Shown: positions 1 to 6,137, counted from the first letter of the stretch. The stretch: 6,582 bases of DNA from Methylomarinum sp. (GCA_013139755.1 WTAG01000277.1:1-6582); one strand, 5' to 3'. A program made the numbers and translations. The notes: generated from the sequence alone by a model not told the origin.

Positions 1-394
1 TACGTTCTCTCGGATTATCGGTATACAGCAAGGGTCTCTGGTTATCCCTTTTTGTTCGCTGCACTATTTTATCAATAGAACATTGCAAATACACCACAAA
101 GCCATTTTTTTGCAATGCCTCCCGATTAGCCTCCCTTAAAATTGCACCACCGCCTGTTGCCATTACGATGCCATCAATTTGAGTCAACTCCTCAATCATA
201 TTCTGTTCGCGCGCCCTAAAGCCATCCTCCCCTTCATATTCAAAGATGGTTGGAATATCAACTCCTGTTTGTTCCTCTATTGCCTTATCACTGTCATAAA
301 AGGGTAACTGTAATGCTTTCGCCAGTTGCCTGCCTATGGTGGTTTTACCTGCACCCATTAGGCCAATTAAATATATATTTTCTGTTTGTTTCAT
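1..394 (-). CDS. aroK: Shikimate kinase (partial, C-terminus beyond window edge)
   Basis: This is the first 131 codons of a shikimate kinase, which phosphorylates the 3-hydroxyl of shikimate with ATP in the cytoplasmic chorismate (aromatic amino acid) pathway. I read it from the minus strand with ATG at 394-392; the frame stays open to base 1. Visible motifs: the P-loop GLMGAGKT at residues 11-18; the shikimate-binding YDSD at 33-36; EGEDGFR at 54-60, with the conserved substrate-binding arginine R60; the glycine-rich ATGGGA around 79-84; and the lid region with QRPLL at 119-123. The family is about 170-180 residues, so roughly the last 40-50 are missing. No good Shine-Dalgarno precedes the ATG. 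The gene lies 71 bases after the pilQ stop, in the usual gammaproteobacterial position (aroK, then normally aroB), but a terminator-like hairpin lies between. Family assignment is certain; AroK rather than the paralogue AroL rests on the neighbourhood. Confidence 0.96.
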   Translation of the reverse strand, partial: MKQTENIYLIGLMGAGKTTIGRQLAKALQLPFYDSDKAIEEQTGVDIPTIFEYEGEDGFRAREQNMIEELTQIDGIVMATGGGAILREANREALQKNGFVVYLQCSIDKIVQRTKRDNQRPLLYTDNPRER

Positions 395-419
395 AATCAA
401 CCAAGCACATTAAACCAAT

Positions 420-445
420 AAAAAAGGGGGCATTATGCCCCCTTT
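420..445 (-). terminator. Rho-independent terminator (or attenuator) after pilQ, upstream of aroK
   Basis: A perfect 10-bp stem lies at 423-432 paired with 436-445, with a 3-nt loop. Its core is GGGGGCA / TGCCCCC, extended by three A:T pairs. Read on the minus strand, the stem runs straight into a T-tract (complement of A420-A425), beginning 21 bases after the pilQ stop codon. This is a textbook intrinsic terminator for the pil operon. The plus strand also has a T9 run at 449-457 just after the stem, so the element is structurally bidirectional, although no plus-strand gene is seen upstream to terminate. It ends only 26 bases before the aroK ATG, so aroK must rely on read-through or on a promoter hidden in or before the hairpin. 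Confidence 0.85.
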
Positions 446-465
446 CTGTTTTTTTTTACAGTTTG

Positions 466-2700
466 TTATCTTAGTGACAAGCTATCTTTTATTATTTTAG
501 GCGTTACAAATATCAGCAACTCTCTTTTTCTATCACTCTCAATTTTCTTTTTAAACAAAAAACCAACACCAGGCAAGTCTCCAAAAAATGGAATTCTGTA
601 CTGTTCATTTATTGAATCACCTTCGTAGACACCGCCCAAAACAATTGTCTCACCATCGCTCACTCGAACCATCGTCTCAATTTCTCTTTTATCTATACCA
701 CCTGCTACATTAGGTGCATCCTTTTTAATCAGTAAGTCCATTATCACATCACCATCAGGCGTAATTTGTGGCGTCACATTTAATTCAAGCACAGCATCTA
801 TTAATTGAGTTTGCGTACCGTCCTGACTCACTGTTGTATAAGGTATTTGCACACCTTGCTTAATAAAAGCAAGCTCTCTATCCGAGGTCATCACCCTGGG
901 ATTTGCAAGCACTTCACCTCTATTTTCATTTTCCAGTGCCGATAACTCCAGATTAAGCACATAATCAGCAGCCCTAGCCAAAGTCATGCCTAATGCACCG
1001 ACAGGGTGAGCATTTATTGCATTTGCCCCCAAATCAACCAAGTAACCTGGCCCATCGGGTACTGTTACAAAAGAACCGTCATCATCAGGAATCAACTCAC
1101 CAAACGTCGGCTCTGCACCTAAAGCAAAGACCTTACCTCCATTAACTGAAGCAGCTTTTGCCACCCCAAACTTAACTCCGATTTCCTGGGCAAAATTATT
1201 ATCTGCAATCACAATTCTTGATTCAATCATCACCTGTCTAACAGGCACATCAAGAATTCTAATCATCTCTCTTATCTCTTCAAGCTGCTTGGCAGTATCC
1301 TTGACAATAATTGTATTGGTTCTTGAATCTACCGTAGAACTTCCTCTGATAGATAATACTCCTCTGGTGTCACTCATTTCCGTTGTTCGGCTTGATCTAC
1401 TTGCAGTAGAGTTACTTCCCCCAAAAACACCTGAGTTTCTATCAGAGCCTGATGCACTAGAAGCTGCAGACTTAACTACATTAGAGCCAACCAATAGCAC
1501 TTGAATATCTTCAGCTTTTGCATAATTAATTTGGATATATTCAGTTCTCAAGGGTTCAAGTTGTTCAACGACTCTATTTGCAGCTAACTCCTCTTCTTCA
1601 ATCTTAATAATTTCTGCTGTAGGAGCCACCATTACCACATTACCCGCACGCCTTTTAGCCAAACCTTTAGATTTTAATATTAAATCCAAAGCCTGATCCC
1701 AGGGCACATCATTCAATCGTAAACTAACATTTCCGCCAACTGAATCAGCCGCAACAATATTCAAGTCGGTAAAGTCAGCTAAAATCTGCAAAACAGCGCG
1801 AACTTCAATTTCCTGAAAGTTTAACGATAACTTATTCCCGACATAGGCAAATTTTTCTTTTAATTTCGCTTCTTTTTCTGCTCTAGTTAGAGGTAAAAAA
1901 TCAACTGTTAATAAGCCATCTGATTGATATGAGGAATAATCATAGTTACCATCAATTGTTGCTATGCTGATAGTAACTCCCGCCCCTCTTGGTTGAGCAT
2001 CTATCGTTTGTACAGGTGTTGCAAAATCAGCAACATCAAACCGCTTAACCAATGCATCAGGAAGCTTAGTATTAAGGAAGTTTAAAATAACCTTACCACC
2101 TCTCTCCTGTACATCAACCACAGTATTTGGAGTAGAAAGCGCCAATAACAGTCGCCCTTCACCTTTTGGTCCTCTACGAAAATCTATGTTTTTAATTGTT
2201 TGCTCAGGAAGTAAGCGAGTAATTTTTCTGTCTACTTGCTTTTCTTGACCTTGGGTCTTAGTCGTAATAATTGCACTTATCGGTTTTAATATTACATAAA
2301 CCTTATTGCCATCAACTCTGGTTTCATAAGGCACTGTCTCTGTCAGGTTTATAATAACACGTGTTCTTCCTGATGCTTCTACAACATAGACAGCTCCAGC
2401 TGCACCTTGATTAACTGAATATAATTTTTTTTCTAAGCCACTTGTCACTCCAGCAAAATCCAATGCAATTCTCGCAGGATTATCTGTTTGGAACACTTTA
2501 GGGGTAACCGCAGGCCCATTCATACCCAACTGGATTTGAATTTTATCGCCCGCTAAAGAAGAAAAATTTAACTCGGTAATCGCTGTATTACCCGCCCAAA
2601 CCGAAGTTACCTGCAGCATTAAAAGCCAGGCACCCAAGATTAAGCAAGCGTAATTAGACTGTTTTTGTAATGTTCTCATTTTATTTTTTTGCATATTCAT
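466..2700 (-). CDS. pilQ: Type IV pilus secretin PilQ
   Basis: 744-residue outer-membrane secretin, the ring-shaped channel through which the type IV pilus passes. The Sec signal peptide covers about residues 1-36 (hydrophobic LILGAWLLML, cleavage near VWA-GN). Two AMIN domains (peptidoglycan binding) follow at about 40-140 and 165-270, then the STN/N0 domain at about 290-360 (LSLNFQEIEVRAVLQILADF), which receives PilP. An N1 domain at about 385-485 is interrupted by a Ser-rich stretch at 411-443. The secretin core runs from VMIESRIV (490) to the end. It includes ANPRVMTSDRE (599-609), GVQIPY and the secretin signature IPFFGDLPGVGFLFKKK (703-719). Length is typical for PilQ. The first of three in-frame ATGs (residues 1, 3 and 8) is used; none has a good Shine-Dalgarno, and all leave a basic n-region. 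It is the last gene of the operon, 14 bases after pilP. It appears intact. Confidence 0.97.
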   Translation of the reverse strand: MNMQKNKMRTLQKQSNYACLILGAWLLMLQVTSVWAGNTAITELNFSSLAGDKIQIQLGMNGPAVTPKVFQTDNPARIALDFAGVTSGLEKKLYSVNQGAAGAVYVVEASGRTRVIINLTETVPYETRVDGNKVYVILKPISAIITTKTQGQEKQVDRKITRLLPEQTIKNIDFRRGPKGEGRLLLALSTPNTVVDVQERGGKVILNFLNTKLPDALVKRFDVADFATPVQTIDAQPRGAGVTISIATIDGNYDYSSYQSDGLLTVDFLPLTRAEKEAKLKEKFAYVGNKLSLNFQEIEVRAVLQILADFTDLNIVAADSVGGNVSLRLNDVPWDQALDLILKSKGLAKRRAGNVVMVAPTAEIIKIEEEELAANRVVEQLEPLRTEYIQINYAKAEDIQVLLVGSNVVKSAASSASGSDRNSGVFGGSNSTASRSSRTTEMSDTRGVLSIRGSSTVDSRTNTIIVKDTAKQLEEIREMIRILDVPVRQVMIESRIVIADNNFAQEIGVKFGVAKAASVNGGKVFALGAEPTFGELIPDDDGSFVTVPDGPGYLVDLGANAINAHPVGALGMTLARAADYVLNLELSALENENRGEVLANPRVMTSDRELAFIKQGVQIPYTTVSQDGTQTQLIDAVLELNVTPQITPDGDVIMDLLIKKDAPNVAGGIDKREIETMVRVSDGETIVLGGVYEGDSINEQYRIPFFGDLPGVGFLFKKKIESDRKRELLIFVTPKIIKDSLSLR

Positions 2701-2714
2701 TTGGTAACCATTCG

Positions 2715-3275
2715 TTACTCAGCCAGTGCTAATGAAGCTTGTTGCTCACGCCATGTTCCTGGTTTATCAGGCACTATTTCCATCAACTCAATCCTATCAT
2801 CCAAAATCCGTATAATTTCGCCATAATTTAGCCCCATATAATTCCCTTTCTTAATACGGTGAATCGTACCATCACTTGCCTTAATCAAGGCCCACAATTC
2901 ATCATTCATAGTTAGCGTGCCGACCATTCTTAAAGTATCTAAAGAATACGCTTCTAACTCTTCTTTTCTTCGAGTTGTATCTGGACGTATTCCCGAACCC
3001 GGCGCAACATCCTGAAACTCATCGACCTGTCTTTTTTCTACCGCTCGAAAAGGGTCTCTTAAGCCTTCAGGATTAAAAAGAAAGGGTTCAACGACTTTTA
3101 TTTCAGGCAATCCCGGAATTGTACCTTTAGGTTTAGCTTTAACCGTCTTAATATATTGTCTTAAATCACTAACATCATCATTAATACAGCCAGACAACCC
3201 AAGAGCAAGTATACCCAGCCCCATGCTGACAACATTCTTTTTAATTTGGCAAAAATTACTTTCCGTTATAGTCAT
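2715..3275 (-). CDS. pilP: Type IV pilus lipoprotein PilP
   Basis: 186-residue inner-membrane lipoprotein that links the PilN/PilO complex to the PilQ secretin in the periplasm. The N-terminus has lysines 13-14, a hydrophobic stretch at 15-26 and a lipobox LSGC ending at Cys30, the expected lipidated residue. The mature part begins with the family's disordered segment: DLRQYIKTVKAKP at 37-49, GLPEI, and the conserved LRDPF at 72-76. The compact beta-rich C-terminal domain follows at about 103-175, with LEAYSLDTLRMVGTL and HRIKKGNYMGLNYG; in known PilP this domain docks on PilQ N0. Start choice: the ATG overlaps the pilO stop as ATGA and has GAGG nine bases upstream. The internal Met18 would remove the positive n-region, so it is unlikely to be the start. 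Residue 31 after the lipidated cysteine is Ile, not Asp, so an inner-membrane retention signal of the E. coli type is not obvious. Confidence 0.96.
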   Translation of the reverse strand: MTITESNFCQIKKNVVSMGLGILALGLSGCINDDVSDLRQYIKTVKAKPKGTIPGLPEIKVVEPFLFNPEGLRDPFRAVEKRQVDEFQDVAPGSGIRPDTTRRKEELEAYSLDTLRMVGTLTMNDELWALIKASDGTIHRIKKGNYMGLNYGEIIRILDDRIELMEIVPDKPGTWREQQASLALAE

Positions 3276-3883
3276 CGTCTTTTTCCTCGGCCTTTTTTCT
3301 TCTTCTTCTTAACTTCCCCGGCCTCCTCATTATAAGTTTTTATGGTTGCATCCATTGTCATCAAAGCGCCACTAGGAGAAATTGTGACATTATGCACGGT
3401 AACTATTCGGGGCAAAGAAGCCAAGCCACTCACAAAAAGCCCTAATTCCTCATACTTACCCACTACTTTAATACTGATAGGCAATTCAGAATAAAAATCC
3501 TTTCGAATGGCTCCACCGGGTTTAAAAAGTCGAAATTCCAAACCACTGGCTAAACCTGTCTGAGAGATGTCTATTAATAAATTAGCCACTTCTGCCTTGG
3601 TTGGCATTTGCTTAATCATTTCACCAAGCGATGCCTCAATCTGTTTAAGCTGCTCTTTATATTCAGGTAGATTTACTGCTTTCTTTTGTTTTTTTTCAAA
3701 TGATTTCTTTAACTCTTGCTCTTTGTTTTCTAATTGCTCCAACTCATTTAGCTGATCAATTGTAATATAATAAACACCCGCCACTGTAACCAAAATAGAA
3801 ACCAAAACAACTGTTGCTACCTTTATTGGAAAAGGCCAGGAACCTGCCGCCTCAAAATCCCAATTAACTTCTGATAAATTCAT
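3272..3883 (-). CDS. pilO: Type IV pilus inner-membrane alignment protein PilO
   Basis: 203-residue bitopic inner-membrane protein that dimerises with PilN and supports the pilus machine. A short cytoplasmic N-terminus (residues 1-19, with VNWDFEAAGSWPFPIK at 6-21) leads into one transmembrane helix at about 21-41. A charged coiled-coil region follows at about 43-95 (QLNELEQLENKEQELKKSFE). The periplasmic ferredoxin-like domain spans about 97-185, including LPISIKVVGKYEELGLFVSGL and LPRIVTVHNVTI, both typical of PilO. The protein ends in an unusually basic tail, KKKKKKGRGKRR (192-203), discussed in the findings. The ATG shares one base with the pilN stop (TAATG) and has a consensus AAGGAGG ten bases upstream. 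The stop overlaps the pilP start by four bases. These junctions argue for translational coupling and balanced PilN:PilO:PilP output. Confidence 0.96.
   Translation of the reverse strand: MNLSEVNWDFEAAGSWPFPIKVATVVLVSILVTVAGVYYITIDQLNELEQLENKEQELKKSFEKKQKKAVNLPEYKEQLKQIEASLGEMIKQMPTKAEVANLLIDISQTGLASGLEFRLFKPGGAIRKDFYSELPISIKVVGKYEELGLFVSGLASLPRIVTVHNVTISPSGALMTMDATIKTYNEEAGEVKKKKKKGRGKRR
3285..3288 (-). promoter_or_regulatory. pilP ribosome binding site inside the pilO 3' end
   Basis: GAGG on the minus strand, nine bases before the pilP ATG. It lies within the codons for the basic PilO tail (GGC CGA GGA AAA), so tail and ribosome binding site share sequence. It supports the Met1 start of pilP over Met18. 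Confidence 0.6.
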
Positions 3884-4449
3884 TATTTCTTATCCTCCTT
3901 TGGCTTATTCTCTCCTTGTTTAGCAACCATAGAAAAATCATTGGACTGTCCATTAGTCGCCTTACCTTGCCCCTTAATCACTTTCAATACTGGAGATTCC
4001 ATCCATGGTGATTTATCTACCCCTCGCATATAAGCAGAAACACGAGCATTTGATTGTGCTTTACCCGTAAAATTTAATACTTTCCCCGTCTGCTTAAACT
4101 TAGTCAGAAAAATACCCTCAGGGGTACTTTTTGCCAACTCATCAAATAAATGAACAATTTGTGGTCGACTTTCCTGTAATGCTTGAATCACTTCAATTTT
4201 AGTTAAAAGTTGGCTTTTTTTACGCTCAATATCTTGGATTTCTTTGATCTTTTTATTGACTATTCGAATCTCATCGTCAAGCATAGCGTTCCGGCTTTGT
4301 TGATATTCTTTCATCCCTTCAATATAAAAATAAACAAATGCAAATAAAATACACGTCACAACAACCCCCGCACCTATTGCTGATACAAAGTCTTGCTGTT
4401 TTTGCTTACGAAGCTCTTCACGCCAAGGAAGTAAATTTATTCTTGCCAT
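3883..4449 (-). CDS. pilN: Type IV pilus inner-membrane alignment protein PilN
   Basis: 188-residue bitopic inner-membrane protein. Its first residues, MARINLLPWREELRKQKQQ, carry the conserved INLLPWRE signature at 4-11. In characterised systems this cytoplasmic peptide sits in a groove of PilM. One transmembrane helix follows at about 22-44 (FVSAIGAGVVVTCILFAFVYFY). A coiled coil at about 47-92 then pairs with PilO, and a small periplasmic alpha/beta domain spans about 95-175, with the typical STPEGIFLTKF at 108-118. The tail is Lys/Glu-rich (KQGENKPKEDKK). The start is fixed by the signature motif directly after the Met, by the TAATG overlap with the pilM stop, and by a GAGGAG site nine bases upstream. 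The length is usual for PilN. Confidence 0.96.
   Translation of the reverse strand: MARINLLPWREELRKQKQQDFVSAIGAGVVVTCILFAFVYFYIEGMKEYQQSRNAMLDDEIRIVNKKIKEIQDIERKKSQLLTKIEVIQALQESRPQIVHLFDELAKSTPEGIFLTKFKQTGKVLNFTGKAQSNARVSAYMRGVDKSPWMESPVLKVIKGQGKATNGQSNDFSMVAKQGENKPKEDKK
3894..3900 (-). promoter_or_regulatory. Consensus Shine-Dalgarno of pilO inside the pilN 3' end
   Basis: AAGGAGG on the minus strand, ten bases before the pilO ATG and encoded by the Lys-Glu-Asp codons at the end of pilN. It is the strongest ribosome binding site in the operon and fixes the pilO start. Confidence 0.85.
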
Positions 4450-5510
4450 TAATCAAAACTCCTCAAGGCCAAGCCACATGCAATCATCATTGAAGGTGCG
4501 TCATTACTTAAACTCTGAGGTTTAACTCTGTTAGATAATGCCATATTGATAAAAGGATTAGCTATATATGCAGGAATCCCCAAATTCTGTTCGACTAATT
4601 TTTCCAGTCCTGCTATAGATGAACAGCCTCCTGCCAAAACAATACTATCTACACCTCTGTTTGCACTGGAAGAAACAAAAAATTGCAAAGAACGCGCTAT
4701 TTGCTGAACCATTGCTTTTTTAAAGGGATCCAATACATCGGTCATGTAATTATCTGGCAGTCCACCGTGTCTTTTTGCTAAGCCAGCTTCTTCATAAGAC
4801 AAGCCGTATCGTCGCTGAATTTCCTCAGTCAACTGCTTACCACCAAAACCTTGTTCGCGCGTATACACGGTTCGACCATCATGTATCACATTTAAGGTCG
4901 ACATGGTTGAACCAATATCTGCAATCGCTATCGTTTGATTTTCAATGGCATCAGGTAACTGATCGGTTAACAATGAAAATGCATTCTCCATAGCAAATGC
5001 TTCTACATCAACAACCTGTGCTTTTAAACCCGCTCTATCTAAAACTTCGACTCTATCTTCAACATTTTCTCGCCTAGAGGCTGCCAACAAAACATCAACC
5101 ATTTCGGGATTATTTTCAGTTTGTCTCTGCACCTCAAAGTCAAGATTAACCTCATCAAGCGAATAAGGAACATACTGGTCTGCTTCCACCAATATCTGCT
5201 CTTCCATTTCATCTTCAGCTAAAGAACTAGGCATAGAGATAACCTTAGTCATCACTGAGGAACCAGCAACTGCGACACTAGCTAGCTTAGTCTTTGTCCC
5301 CGACTGTTTGACAGCGGCTTTAATTGCATTGGCAATAACATCGACATTTGCGATGTTTTTATCAATAACAGCATCTTGAGGCAAAGGTGCTACTGCATAA
5401 CTCTCCACCTTATAACGAGCTCCAGACTTACTTAACTCTAATAACTTTATTGCTGCTGAACTGATATCAATACCAAGAACTGCAGGTTGCCCTCTGTTAA
5501 ACCAGCTCAT
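4449..5510 (-). CDS. pilM: Type IV pilus assembly protein PilM (actin-like ATP-binding)
   Basis: 353-residue cytoplasmic protein with an actin/FtsA-like fold. It forms the cytoplasmic ring or cuff of the alignment subcomplex and binds the PilN N-terminal peptide. Nucleotide-binding segments visible: phosphate 1, VLGIDISSAAIKLLEL (11-26); phosphate 2, IADIGSTMSTLNV (196-208); adenosine motif, IVLAGGCSSIAGL (290-302). The C-terminal helix SMMIACGLALRSFD is characteristic of the family. LVEADQYVPYSLDEVNLDF (107-125) matches the conserved PilM 1C-like subdomain. It is the first gene of the operon and is divergent from the PBP1a gene. The start at 5510-5508 gives the typical MSWF- opening; AAAGGG lies seven bases upstream. 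No frameshift or missing motif is apparent. Confidence 0.97.
   Translation of the reverse strand: MSWFNRGQPAVLGIDISSAAIKLLELSKSGARYKVESYAVAPLPQDAVIDKNIANVDVIANAIKAAVKQSGTKTKLASVAVAGSSVMTKVISMPSSLAEDEMEEQILVEADQYVPYSLDEVNLDFEVQRQTENNPEMVDVLLAASRRENVEDRVEVLDRAGLKAQVVDVEAFAMENAFSLLTDQLPDAIENQTIAIADIGSTMSTLNVIHDGRTVYTREQGFGGKQLTEEIQRRYGLSYEEAGLAKRHGGLPDNYMTDVLDPFKKAMVQQIARSLQFFVSSSANRGVDSIVLAGGCSSIAGLEKLVEQNLGIPAYIANPFINMALSNRVKPQSLSNDAPSMMIACGLALRSFD
4459..4464 (-). promoter_or_regulatory. Shine-Dalgarno of pilN inside the pilM 3' end
   Basis: GAGGAG on the minus strand, nine bases before the pilN ATG and within the codons for Leu-Arg-Ser at the PilM C-terminus. With the TAATG overlap it suggests translational coupling of pilN to pilM. 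Confidence 0.8.
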
Positions 5511-5517
5511 TCATGAA

Positions 5518-5523
5518 CCCTTT
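5518..5523 (-). promoter_or_regulatory. Probable ribosome binding site of pilM
   Basis: AAAGGG on the minus strand, seven bases before the pilM ATG at 5510. It is a partial match to the anti-Shine-Dalgarno complement. It supports the chosen start; the ATG four bases further upstream is out of frame. Confidence 0.5.
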
Positions 5524-5549
5524 ATAATCATGTAAAAACTCAAATAAAT

Positions 5550-5578
5550 AATTTACTGCATTGTTTTTTAATGCAAAA
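5550..5578 (-). promoter_or_regulatory. Candidate sigma70 promoter of the pilMNOPQ operon (weak)
   Basis: On the minus strand, TAAATT (5555-5550) could be a -10 box, with TTTTGC (5578-5573, 17-bp spacer) or TTGCAT (5576-5571, 15-bp spacer) as a poor -35. Transcription would start about 30-35 bases before pilM. The 5557-5575 inverted repeat would lie between the boxes. An alternative -10 is TATACT at 5625-5620, but it has no convincing -35. No sigma54 -24/-12 pair (GG/GC spaced by 10) was seen. This is a weak call in an AT-rich background. Confidence 0.2.
5557..5575. repeat. Inverted repeat upstream of pilM
   Basis: TGCATT-N7-AATGCA: perfect 6-bp arms around a T-rich 7-base spacer, 47-65 bases upstream of the pilM ATG. 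It could be a dyad operator for the pil operon or a weak mRNA hairpin. It is not followed by a terminator-like T-tract on either strand. Confidence 0.45.
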
Positions 5579-6034
5579 CTTTAGCTGTTAACAAACATTT
5601 AAAGTTACCTTACCAACAAAGTATAGTAGTCTTTTTGTTTTTTCCCATAAAAAGTATTTGTTTTTTACTAAAAATCACTTAACCAACATAATTTCAACCT
5701 TATACTTCATTCTATCAAAATAATTTCAGCCACACTCGCCATTATATAAAAAGCAATAGCACAAAAAACACACCTTACAAAACAAATAGATAGACAGTAA
5801 AAGCAACTAATTCCCTTGTTATTCCCCATAACCCATACCAAAGCTTTACTGTTCTGCCATTGATTTTTTCTCCTTATCCTATTAAGTTACATGCATGACA
5901 CCATGCCTTCAATATAGATAATGATATACAAAACTTTAGACTCCGCATTATTTTGAAAACATGATCTCAAAATAAATCAAAAAAACACCACCAAGGAACG
6001 CATCAGAAATAACTTAAGCAATTTTAAACAGTAG

Positions 6035-6062
6035 ACTTCAATCCAAATTGTACGCTTGAAGT
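6035..6062. repeat. Inverted repeat upstream of the mrcA promoter candidate
   Basis: ACTTCAA (6035-6041) and TTGAAGT (6056-6062) are perfect 7-bp arms separated by 14 bases. The arm centres are 21 bp apart, about two helical turns, as expected for a site contacted by a dimeric regulator on one DNA face. The right arm ends two bases before the candidate -35 box of the PBP1a gene. Function is inferred only from geometry and position. Confidence 0.45.
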
Positions 6063-6064
6063 TT

Positions 6065-6094
6065 TCGACATAATTGACCCGCTTATTTCATACT
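6065..6094 (+). promoter_or_regulatory. Candidate sigma70 promoter of mrcA
   Basis: TCGACA (6065-6070, 5 of 6 to TTGACA) and CATACT (6089-6094, 4 of 6 to TATAAT) are separated by 18 bp. Transcription would begin near 6101, leaving a leader of about 37 bases before the GTG start. TTGACC at 6074-6079 is another -35-like word but lacks a -10 at acceptable spacing. Confidence 0.3.
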
Positions 6095-6137
6095 TGCTTC
6101 TAAAATAATTTCATCTCTTTTACATACACTATATATT

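Larger units (their letters stand above)
5511..6137. other. Long AT-rich divergent intergenic region between pilM and mrcA
   Basis: 627 bases with no convincing protein gene, tRNA or known RNA element. The region is very AT-rich with many A and T runs on both strands. It must hold the promoters of the pil operon (minus) and of the PBP1a gene (plus), whose best candidates are listed separately. It also contains two inverted repeats with spacers (5557-5575 and 6035-6062), a smaller one (GCATG-ACAC-CATGC, 5893-5906) beside the palindrome CATGCATG (5890-5897), and three copies of ATAATTTCA (5688, 5720, 6105). A possible 40-codon minus-strand ORF (5707-5829) is discussed in the findings but is not called as a gene. 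Confidence 0.7.

Noticed and set aside
1289..1504. 71-codon open frame on the plus strand
   Set aside because: Lies wholly inside pilQ on the opposite strand, over the low-complexity Ser-rich part and N1 domain; its product resembles no family and has no ribosome binding site. It is a shadow of pilQ.
3290..3312. A-rich lysine codon run at the pilO end as a programmed frameshift site
   Set aside because: The A6G run starts at the first position of a codon, so it is out of phase for an X-XXY-YYZ -1 slip, and the zero frame already ends in a sensible overlap with pilP.
3567..3755. 62-codon open frame on the plus strand
   Set aside because: Antisense to the pilO coiled-coil region; the Ser/Cys/Phe-rich product is the expected complement of Lys/Glu-rich codons.
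4775..4993. 72-codon open frame on the plus strand
   Set aside because: Antisense to pilM with no recognisable domain; pilM itself is intact and fully explains the region.
5497..5514. ATG four bases upstream of the pilM start, opening a 5-codon frame (MNELV)
   Set aside because: Out of frame with pilM and ends at once; likely an accident of the repeated ATGAATGA.
5595..5618. Sigma54-type promoter around TTGGTAAGGTAACTTTAA on the minus strand
   Set aside because: A GG is present, but the GC needed about 10 bases downstream (-12 element) is absent.
5610..5646. Hairpin ACAAAG...CTTTTTGT followed by T6 on the plus strand as a terminator
   Set aside because: The arms do not match exactly, the stem is all A:T apart from its ends, and no plus-strand gene precedes it.
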